From contig NZ_CP095550.1 in assembly GCF_023078335.1 (NCBI RefSeq), forward strand, positions 3,826,001 to 3,890,000: a DNA stretch of 64,000 nucleotides. Direction: 5' to 3'. Source of the stretch: Metabacillus endolithicus (GTDB lineage: Bacteria; Bacillota; Bacilli; Bacillales; Bacillaceae). Position numbers and translations under genes: made by a program. Shown piece after piece: positions 44,444 through 52,225 of this stretch; position 1 is the first letter of the stretch; each line of letters opens with the position of its first letter. The notes under the pieces were generated by a model that saw only the letters and a list, made by a program, of their open reading frames with translations, did not search any database and was not told the DNA's origin.

Positions 44444-47272
44444 ATGAACATCATTGAATTGAAAGTGAACCATATTAACAATCCTATTGGATTTCATTTA
44501 GATCATAATCTAACGTTTTCATATAAAGTTGTAAACACAAGCGCAAAGAAGCAAGTAGCTGCACAAATTCAAGTAGCAAAATCTTCTTCATTTGAAAATG
44601 TGATATATGATACAGAAAAAGATGAGAGCATTAGCAGCTTAAGTCATCATTGCAAGCTAAATCTTTCCTCCCGTACAAGATATTATTGGCGTGTAAAGGT
44701 TTGGGGGGAAAATGGAAATTGCGCAACAAGTGAGACAGCTTGGTTTGAAACGGCTAAGATAGATGAAAAGTGGAGTGGGAAATGGATTACACCAAATTTT
44801 TCGCCAGATATACATCCTGAACTTGTGAAGAATATTCACATGACTAAAAAAGTACAAAGTGCAAGAGTATATATTTGTGGACTAGGACTTTATGAAATGT
44901 ATATTAATGACACAAAGGTAGGCAATGAGTATCTAGCTCCCTTTAATAATGACTATGATAACTGGATTCAATACCAAACGTACGATATAACAGATAGCTT
45001 TGTTAAGGGAGAAAATGAGATTAAAGTTCTCTTAGGGAATGGCTGGTACAAAGGAAGGTTTGGATTTGAGGGAGGACATGTCAACATTTATGGAGATCGT
45101 TTTGCCTTACTAGCTGAGCTGCATCTTTCATATGAGGATGGTACAGCTGAAGTCATAACAACTGATACGACATGGAATGCATATAAAAGCAAAGTGCTTG
45201 AGAGTGAAATTTACGATGGTGAGGTATATGATGATACATTTACAATTGCTGAGAAGTTTGAAGTAAGTGAAATTGAACTGGAAATTTATGATCGTCTAAC
45301 AGCTCGGTTAAGCTTACCTGTTACGATTAAAGAAACATTAACACCAGTAGATCTACTAGCAACTCCAGCTGGTGAAACAGTAATAGATATGGGACAAAAT
45401 ATGGTAGGATGGTTAGAATTTGAAAATAACTTACCAAAAGGAGCAAAAGTTACGTTGCAGTACGGAGAAATCCTTCAAGATGGAAATTTTTATCGTGAAA
45501 ATCTTCGTGACGCAAAGGCAGAATTCACTTATATTTCTAATGGTAAAGAAGAGTTCGTTCGACCTCATTTTACTTTTTATGGATTTCGCTATGTAAAGGT
45601 AATCGGATGGGTAGGGGAGCTAAATAGTAAAGATTTCACTGGATGTGTGATCTACTCGGATATTGATCAAACAGGTTTTGTTGAAACTAGTAACTCTGTA
45701 GTTAATAAGTTATTTGAAAATGTAATGTGGAGTCAAAAAGGTAACTTCCTCGATATTCCAACCGATTGCCCACAACGTGATGAACGGATGGGCTGGACAG
45801 GTGATGCCCAGGTATTCTCGGGAACAGCAGCCTACAACATGGATGTTTATTCATTCTTCAGTAAGTATGGCTATGATCTATGGTTAGAACAGAAAGTAAG
45901 AAATGGTGCAGTTCCAATGACAGTTCCAGAAATTCCATCGCCATTTAAACCTGAAAGTAGTTCAAGCGCTTGGGGTGATGCGGCAACCATCATTCCTTGG
46001 AATATGTACCTTTTTTACGGAGATAAATCTATACTAGAGCAACAATTTGAAAGTATGAAAGCATGGGTTGACTATATAAAACGATTTGATGAAGAATCTG
46101 GTGGTTATCGCTTATGGAGGAATGGTTTTCACTTTGGTGACTGGCTAGCATTGGATGGAGAAGATCCTAACATGCCAACTGGTGGAACAGATAAATATTT
46201 TATTGCGTCTTCTTACTATTATTATTCAGCTAATATTGTGTCAAAAGCTGCGGGGGTATTAGGTAAACTAGATATCGAACATGAATATCGTACTTTAGCA
46301 CAAAACATTCGAAATGAGATCCAAAATGAATATATCTCACCTTATGGAAAAATGACAATTGATACTCAAACAGCGTATGTTTTAACTTTATTCATGGATT
46401 TAGTCGCAGAAGAACATCAACAAAGAGTCGCAGAAGATCTAGCTAACCGAATCCTAAAAGACAATAAGCATTTGAAAACAGGTTTTGTGGGTACGCCATA
46501 TATTTGTCAGGTACTTTCAGAATATGGATATAACGACTTAGCCTACACATTATTATTAAATGAAGATTATCCTAGTTGGTTATATGCAGTAAAGCTGGGT
46601 GCCACAACTGTATGGGAAAGATGGAATTCTGTTTTACCTGATGGAAAGATGAATCCTCAAGGAATGAATTCACTTAATCATTATGCATATGGTGCAATCG
46701 TGGAATGGATGTACAAGTATATGCTTGGTATTAAACCAGTCGAAACGAAACCAGGCTTTAAACATGCTATCATTGCTCCTAAGCCACACTGGAGAATGAA
46801 ATGGGCAAAAGGGAATTTGAATACTGCATCTGGGAACTATTTTGTTTCATGGCACATTCAAGAGGATGGCCAGCTGAATTTTACCGTTGAAATTCCATTT
46901 AATACATCAGCAACACTTTTTCTACCTGATGCAAGGAAAGAAGATGTAGTGATTGTATTTGGTGAACAAGTTGAAATGAGTCAAAAAGAAAATGACGTAA
47001 TCATTTGTTTGGAATGTGGAAACTGGCAGTTTACTTATAATCCATCTCAATCCTATGTAAAGACATTTAGTAGAAAAACAAAGCTAAAGGAATTAATGGA
47101 CATTCCACCAATCAAGGAAGTTTTAAATGAAATTCCTGAAATAAAATCTATTCCTCCATACCTATTAAGTATATACGAACCTAAAACACTTGAAGAGATA
47201 CTATCGACTGAAAATTCTATTGAAGGAAACGAAAAGTTAGACAAAATAGAAAAACAATTTAAAGAAATATAA
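44444..47272 (+). CDS. Alpha-L-rhamnosidase (GH78), third type
   Basis: 942 aa from ATG 44444 (9 bases after GGAGG; an in-frame TTG at 44429 lies before the site). Complete GH78 layout: N-terminal beta domains (ARVYICGLGLYEMYIN, NGWYKGRFG), ETVIDMGQNMVGWLEF, the catalytic barrel with PTDCPQRDERMGWTGDAQ (Asp near 441, general-acid Glu near 447) and GATTVWERWNS (Glu near 725), and a C-terminal beta domain. Only moderately similar to the 40912/52226 pair. No signal peptide. It removes alpha-L-rhamnose from imported glycosides. Confidence 0.88.
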   Translation: MNIIELKVNHINNPIGFHLDHNLTFSYKVVNTSAKKQVAAQIQVAKSSSFENVIYDTEKDESISSLSHHCKLNLSSRTRYYWRVKVWGENGNCATSETAWFETAKIDEKWSGKWITPNFSPDIHPELVKNIHMTKKVQSARVYICGLGLYEMYINDTKVGNEYLAPFNNDYDNWIQYQTYDITDSFVKGENEIKVLLGNGWYKGRFGFEGGHVNIYGDRFALLAELHLSYEDGTAEVITTDTTWNAYKSKVLESEIYDGEVYDDTFTIAEKFEVSEIELEIYDRLTARLSLPVTIKETLTPVDLLATPAGETVIDMGQNMVGWLEFENNLPKGAKVTLQYGEILQDGNFYRENLRDAKAEFTYISNGKEEFVRPHFTFYGFRYVKVIGWVGELNSKDFTGCVIYSDIDQTGFVETSNSVVNKLFENVMWSQKGNFLDIPTDCPQRDERMGWTGDAQVFSGTAAYNMDVYSFFSKYGYDLWLEQKVRNGAVPMTVPEIPSPFKPESSSSAWGDAATIIPWNMYLFYGDKSILEQQFESMKAWVDYIKRFDEESGGYRLWRNGFHFGDWLALDGEDPNMPTGGTDKYFIASSYYYYSANIVSKAAGVLGKLDIEHEYRTLAQNIRNEIQNEYISPYGKMTIDTQTAYVLTLFMDLVAEEHQQRVAEDLANRILKDNKHLKTGFVGTPYICQVLSEYGYNDLAYTLLLNEDYPSWLYAVKLGATTVWERWNSVLPDGKMNPQGMNSLNHYAYGAIVEWMYKYMLGIKPVETKPGFKHAIIAPKPHWRMKWAKGNLNTASGNYFVSWHIQEDGQLNFTVEIPFNTSATLFLPDARKEDVVIVFGEQVEMSQKENDVIICLECGNWQFTYNPSQSYVKTFSRKTKLKELMDIPPIKEVLNEIPEIKSIPPYLLSIYEPKTLEEILSTENSIEGNEKLDKIEKQFKEI

Positions 47273-47336
47273 GCATTAAATAGTAAAAATATTTGCTATG
47301 ACTATTTTGTCTTCCGTACTTTTTTATTCCTGGTTT

Positions 47337-47373
47337 AAAGGGGCTCTGTGTACAAGTAACTAGAGTCCCTTTT
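47337..47373 (+). terminator. Terminator after rhamnosidase 44444
   Basis: AAAGGGGCTCT pairs with AGAGTCCCTTTT around a loop of about 14 bases. Confidence 0.65.
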
Positions 47374-47426
47374 CTATATGAAAAAATAATTGAAAGAAGG
47401 AAAAACTCCATGAATTAATAAGAAAC

Positions 47427-47989
47427 ATGAAAATTTAAAGTAAAATAAGATTAATTATTATTTTAGGCATTGCTTCTATGCTTTTAGTGGGATATATAAG
47501 TTTTTCTAATATAATGGCCGTTGTCAAAACAAAGTGAAGAAATGTATAATGAGCAACTTAAGTCGATTAGTATTCTTGGAAAGATTAAAGCAAGCAATAG
47601 ATTAATTGATTTTCTCACCTTCCAAATAATAGATGAACAAAGTACGGAAAACAAAAAATCAACTAATTCAATTTCAAAACGAAGAGCTTCGTACAAATTC
47701 TAACCTAATAGCTAATTTTTAAAAAACGAATCTCTTAAATAAAGAAGAGGAACTATTAGCCGATTATATGGAAAATTGGACAGTTCTTGATGAAGTTAGA
47801 ATTAGTATTATTGAAGGCTTAGAAGATGGGCGAGGCACTGAAGAAAAAAGGGAGTTATTGATTGTGAGTGAAATGATTGTGGACCAGCTGATCACGAGTA
47901 AAGAAAAAGCTGCAGAGGAAATAAATAAAGCTAACAACGAGCAGAGTAAAAATACACAGTTTAAATTTGAAGAAATTAACAATGTCTAG
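47427..47989 (+). pseudogene. Remnant of a methyl-accepting chemotaxis/four-helix-bundle sensor
   Basis: Joined across frames it reads as a membrane helix (KIRLIIILGIASMLLVGYISFSNIMA) and a four-helix-bundle sensor of the 4HB_MCP type (SKQSEEMYNEQLKSISILGKIKASNRLIDFL; LADYMENWTVLDEVRISIIEG; KEKAAEEINKANNEQ). There is an early TAA at codon 4, at least two frameshifts and another stop near 47720. The HAMP and signalling domains are missing. A decayed fragment of a chemoreceptor gene. Confidence 0.65.
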
Positions 47990-48021
47990 TTTAACAATCT
48001 AAATGATACATTATTCAAATC

Positions 48022-48085
48022 TTTGATTCGAGCAAAATATCGCTTTCATTTTAACATTACTTAATGTGTAAGCGATTGCTAAAAT
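48022..48085 (+). promoter_or_regulatory. Promoter of the GPH carrier: TTTGATTCGAGCAA motif, cre site and -10
   Basis: TTTGATTCGAGCAA (48022-48035), cre TGTAAGCGATTGCT (48067-48080; one mismatch to consensus) and -10 TAAAAT (48080-48085), 45 bases from the motif. Same layout as at 44325 and 50777. Confidence 0.7.
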
Positions 48086-48227
48086 GTATTTAACATAAGA
48101 ATTTCGTACTACAATTTTTGGGGTTTGAGTCACTAGTTCTTATTAACATGAGCAACGTGGTAGAGAAAAAGGGTGGAAATGAAACCGCTACAATTCGATT
48201 GATAAATAAGTAAGGGAGTGTAAGAAA

Positions 48228-49607
48228 ATGGAGACAGCAAGAAATTATGATTTGTACTATGAAAGTACTCAAAAAACAGAATTGAAAAAGAGAGAAACGG
48301 CCTCATATATTGGAGGTGGATTAGGCAATTCTTTGCTATCTGGTCTTATTAATGTTTATCTAATGATTTATGCAACAGATGTTTTTGGAGTATCAGCATT
48401 AGCAGTAGGTTCAATCTTCTTTATTGCTAAAATTGTTGATGCCATTTCAGATCCAATTGCTGGTATCGTTGTAGATCGAACAAGAACAAGGTATGGTAAA
48501 TTTAGACCTTATTTAATCGTAAGTAGTATCATCTGGGTTGTATTAACAATTCTTCTCTTCAATGGTCCAGATCTTTCTGATTCAGGGAAATTCACTTACT
48601 TATTAGTATTCTATATTTTATGGGGACTAGCTTTTACGTTTTTCGATGTTCCTTATTGGAGTTTCTCAACTGTAATGACACAGGATGAAACAAAACGAAC
48701 AAGATTAGTATCGATAGCCCGTGTTTCAACACTTGTAGGATTAATTCTTCTAATGCTAGTAGGAGGGCCAATTGTAGCTTATGTTGATGGAATAAATCCG
48801 GGTAGAGGTTATTCAAATTTAGCTATTTATGCATCTGTTTTAGCACTAATCTTTATGTTAGTTATGGCCTTTACATGTAAGGAAAGAGTTAAATCTAGTA
48901 ATGAGACGATTAGTTTAAAACAAACATTGGCTTATTTGAAAATGAATAGACCATTACAGCTCACCCTTTTAACGGCTTTCTTAGGACTATCAATGCCAAT
49001 TTCTCAATCACTTTCAGTCTACTTTGCTGTTAATAACTTAGGTAGCATTTCATATATGACGATGTTAAATGTACCTGCATTGGCAATTGTCTTTTTAATT
49101 CCAATTATCGTTCCAGCTTTAACAAAACGATTCGAAAAGAAATACATCTTTCTAGCTTGCTCAATTGCAAATGCTGTAATTCTTTTAAGTTTATTCTTAA
49201 TTGGTTATGATAATTTACCACTTGTTTTTATTTTAAATGGTATCACCTTACTATTTGCTTTAATAAACTCAACAATCATTTCATTGTTAATTGCAGATTC
49301 AATTGATTTTGGGGAATGGAAGACTGGAAACCGTTTTGAAGCTATTTCCTTTGCAGTACAATCATTTACAAGTAAGTGCCAAGGAGCGATAACAGGGTTA
49401 GTTGTTGGTTTCATTTTAACCTTTATTGGCTATCAAGCTGCTTCTCAAAGTCAAACTGCAGAAACAGTTCATGGAATATTTACTGGATTTACGTTAGCAC
49501 CGGCTGTAATCGGTATCATTGCAGCAATTCCAATTCTCTTTATTAAGTTTTCTGGAAAAGTACGAGAAGATGCGATAGAGGAAATTAAACAAAGACGACA
49601 AGCCTAA
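48228..49607 (+). CDS. GPH-family sugar:cation symporter
   Basis: 459 aa, 12 membrane helices. IVDAISDPIAGIVVDRTRTRYGKFRPYL (near 70-97) is the glycoside-pentoside-hexuronide family signature, and IDFGEWKTGNRFEA (near 361) is its counterpart in the C-terminal half. These carriers import oligosaccharides or glycosides with H+ or Na+ (related carriers in pectin-use clusters). It sits between rhamnosidases and shares their promoter layout, so it likely imports a rhamnoside. ATG 48228 follows AAGGGAG. Confidence 0.85.
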   Translation: METARNYDLYYESTQKTELKKRETASYIGGGLGNSLLSGLINVYLMIYATDVFGVSALAVGSIFFIAKIVDAISDPIAGIVVDRTRTRYGKFRPYLIVSSIIWVVLTILLFNGPDLSDSGKFTYLLVFYILWGLAFTFFDVPYWSFSTVMTQDETKRTRLVSIARVSTLVGLILLMLVGGPIVAYVDGINPGRGYSNLAIYASVLALIFMLVMAFTCKERVKSSNETISLKQTLAYLKMNRPLQLTLLTAFLGLSMPISQSLSVYFAVNNLGSISYMTMLNVPALAIVFLIPIIVPALTKRFEKKYIFLACSIANAVILLSLFLIGYDNLPLVFILNGITLLFALINSTIISLLIADSIDFGEWKTGNRFEAISFAVQSFTSKCQGAITGLVVGFILTFIGYQAASQSQTAETVHGIFTGFTLAPAVIGIIAAIPILFIKFSGKVREDAIEEIKQRRQA

Positions 49608-49613
49608 AATTCT

Positions 49614-49661
49614 ATAACCTACTCATGAAGTTGCGTTGCATTGCATGAGTAGGTTATTTTC
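49614..49661 (+). terminator. Terminator after the GPH carrier
   Basis: Perfect 14-bp stem ATAACCTACTCATG / CATGAGTAGGTTAT followed by TTTT. Confidence 0.85.
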
Positions 49662-49713
49662 ATTTATATATATATATGATATAATTTCGTAATTTGAAAA
49701 AAGGAGATTTTGT

Positions 49714-50703
49714 ATGAACGGCGATGAATTGCACTCATTTTTAGAACATAACAACACGCACAAAGCTGCCGAGTGGGATTTAATTAAGCGTGAATTTAAT
49801 CCGGAAACTGAGGAAATAAATGGTGAGGAAGTTTATGTTTTTGATATGATTTTTGATCAGACAATAACGCCTATCGAAGATCCTATCGGAATATCCCAGC
49901 AACTACCTACTGCGTTTATTCCAATGCACATTCATCACTATATTGAATTAATTTATGTTTATAGGGGGAAATGTACAGTTGTTTTCCAAAATGTTAAGAG
50001 AACCATCTCTGAAGGTGAAATAATTATAATAGAAAAAAAGACACCTCACGCAGTAAATGGGTTGAACGATAAGGATATAGTGATCGATATAAAATTAAAG
50101 CATGACTACTTGTCATCTAGTTTTCTAAGTAGATTCACTCATAAAAGTATCATTTCTCAGTTCTTAATAGACTCACTTATAAACAATAGAAGTGTAAATA
50201 ATTATCTATATTTTCCTTTTAATCCTCGCTCAAAAATCAAGGGAATTATGGCACAAATTATGTGTGAGTATTTTGATAAAGATTTTTGCTCAGCAGATAT
50301 GATTAATTCATATATGTTTATATTGTTTACAGAATTGATTCGCCACGGTACAAACATAGATAACGTAAAGTCAAGAGATTCCAAGCAAGATGTTATAGCT
50401 CTTGATTTTTTGAAATATATAGAAAAGCATTATATGGATTGCAGTCTAACAGAAATGGCTGCTCACTTTAATTATCATCCTAACTATGCCTCCTCTGTTT
50501 TAAAAAAATCAACAGGGAAATCTTTTAAGGATCTTCTCCAAATTCAACGTCTGAATAAAGCAGCGTTATATTTAACAAATTCTGACCTAACTGTAGGGGA
50601 AATTGCAGAAAAAGTAGGATATACTAGCTTATCTTTCTTTTATAAAAAATTTCATGAGATTTTCTCGCAAACTCCTAAAGATTATAGAGAAACTAACCTT
50701 TAA
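49714..50703 (+). CDS. AraC family regulator with N-terminal cupin (2)
   Basis: 329 aa. Same architecture as the 28477 regulator: a cupin sensor (FIPMHIHHYIELIYVYRGK, KKTPHAVNGL) and a C-terminal AraC domain (LTEMAAHFNYHPNYASSVLKKSTGKSF, VGEIAEKVGYTSLSFFYKKFHEIF). Its -10 TATAAT is at 49680-49685, after a (TA) tract. Located between genes whose promoters carry TTTGATTCRAGCAA, it is the best local candidate to bind that motif. GGAGA precedes ATG 49714. Confidence 0.85.
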   Translation: MNGDELHSFLEHNNTHKAAEWDLIKREFNPETEEINGEEVYVFDMIFDQTITPIEDPIGISQQLPTAFIPMHIHHYIELIYVYRGKCTVVFQNVKRTISEGEIIIIEKKTPHAVNGLNDKDIVIDIKLKHDYLSSSFLSRFTHKSIISQFLIDSLINNRSVNNYLYFPFNPRSKIKGIMAQIMCEYFDKDFCSADMINSYMFILFTELIRHGTNIDNVKSRDSKQDVIALDFLKYIEKHYMDCSLTEMAAHFNYHPNYASSVLKKSTGKSFKDLLQIQRLNKAALYLTNSDLTVGEIAEKVGYTSLSFFYKKFHEIFSQTPKDYRETNL

Positions 50704-50721
50704 GAATTTGGCAAGAATCCT

Positions 50722-50752
50722 AAAAAACCGCATTTAAAAACGGTTTTTTTTT
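50722..50752 (+). terminator. Terminator after AraC gene 2
   Basis: AAAAAACCG / CGGTTTTTTTTT stem with an A/T loop and strong T-tract. Confidence 0.8.
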
Positions 50753-50776
50753 CAATCACATTTCCGAAAATATATA

Positions 50777-50840
50777 TTTGATTCGAGCAATACTCCTCTT
50801 TCTTTCTAACATTAAAATCAATGAATGCGTTTGCTAAAAT
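50777..50840 (+). promoter_or_regulatory. Promoter of the GH1/rhamnosidase unit: TTTGATTCGAGCAA motif, cre-like site and -10
   Basis: TTTGATTCGAGCAA (50777-50790), cre-like TGAATGCGTTTGCT (50822-50835) and -10 TAAAAT (50835-50840), 45 bases from the motif. The middle part also shares TAACATTA with the 48022 promoter. Confidence 0.7.
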
Positions 50841-50884
50841 AACTTTATAGAAGCGTTTAAAAAAGCAAAAGGAGTGCAAACGAC

Positions 50885-52153
50885 ATGACATTTCATTTTC
50901 CATCACAATTTATTTGGGGTTCAGCTACTGCAGGCCACCAAGTTGAGGGGAATAATATAAATACTGATTTTTGAAATTTTGAAGAGCATGCAGAAGGTTC
51001 GCCTTATAAAGATAAATCTGGTGATACGATAGATCATTATAGGCTTTATAAAGAAGATATTGCTTTAATGGCTAGCCTTGGATTAAAGGCTTATCGATTT
51101 TCAATTGAGTGGTCTAGAATTGAGCCTGAGAAAGGGCAATATTCCTATTCGGAAATCGAACATTATCGAAATGTGCTCGAAACATGTCATGAACATGGTA
51201 TTACACCTGTGGTGGCAATGCATCACTTTTCTTCACCGAAATGGCTAATGAGATTGGGAGGATGGGCAAGTCCTGAGGTGCCCGATCTTTTTGCAAAATA
51301 TTGTGAAGTTGTATATAAAGAGATTGGGCATTTGATTCCATACACTCTTACTATGAATGAAGTTAATCTTCCTGTTATGTTAAGAGAAGTATTTTCAAAT
51401 ATTGGCTTTATTCCTCCAGTTGGAATAGAGAGAGATGCGTGGACTGCTCCTAAATGGAGAGAATCAGCTGCTAAATTATGCGGTACAACATTTGACAATT
51501 ATTTCACTTTTCATATGATTTCCGATGAAAATTCTATTAAGATATTAAAATCAACGCACAAAAAAGCACGTGAGGTTATTAAACGTATATCTCCGAATAC
51601 AAAAGTGGGATTTTCGATGGCACTTTCAGATATTCAGTCCATACCAGGTGGAGAAGAACTTGCAGAGAAGAAATGGCAAAGTTATTTTGGACAATTTCAA
51701 GATATGATCACTGGTGATGACTTCTTTGGCCTTCAAAACTATACTCGTGAAACATATGGTCCAGAAGGACAAGTAAAGCCAGATGAAGCCACTGAGTTAA
51801 CACAAATGGGATATGTTTATTGTCCTGAAGCACTTGGAAAGGTGATTAGAAAGGTTAGTCAATCAGTTCAGATTCCAATCATGATTACTGAACATGGTGT
51901 GGCAACGGTAGATGATAAAAGACGTGTTGAATTTATACGAAGAAGTCTAGAAGGTGTGCAATCATGTTTGAAAGATGGAATTGATCTTATCGGGTATCTT
52001 CATTGGTCAACTTTTGACAATTTTGAGTGGAATTCCGGTTACTCGATGCAATTTGGGTTAATAGAAGTTGATCGAACAACTCAAGAAAGAAAAGTGAAAG
52101 AAAGTGGACGTTTACTTGGGCAAATTGCTCAGAACTCACTAGTTGCGAGATAA
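50885..52153 (+). pseudogene. GH1 family glycosidase with an in-frame stop codon
   Basis: The frame from ATG 50885 (after AAAGGAGTG) begins MTFHFPSQFIWGSATAGHQVEGNN, the N-terminus of GH1 beta-glycosidases. It is interrupted by TGA at 50972-50974, where the family has Trp (DFWNFE; TGG to TGA). The rest is intact and in frame: SIEWSRIEP, the acid/base Glu in LTMNEVNLPV, the nucleophile Glu in MITEHGVAT (usually TENG) and WSTFDNFEW. About 422 aa if the stop were Trp. GH1 enzymes remove beta-glucosyl residues, fitting rutinose-like Rha-Glc substrates. Reinitiation from inside would give only an incomplete barrel. Confidence 0.8.
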
Positions 52154-52225
52154 ACAATTTATGTAGACAATAGGATAACCACCTATAGCAGAAAGGAAAT
52201 AACTAGTGAAGAAAGGGGAAAACAG

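Noticed and set aside
47768..47989. Independent small gene of 73 codons
   Set aside because: It lines up as the C-terminal part of the four-helix sensor remnant, in the same order and direction as the upstream fragments.
49663..49680. (TA)n tract as a repeat or phase-variation element
   Set aside because: Short, A/T-rich and adjoining a normal -10; nothing suggests length variation.
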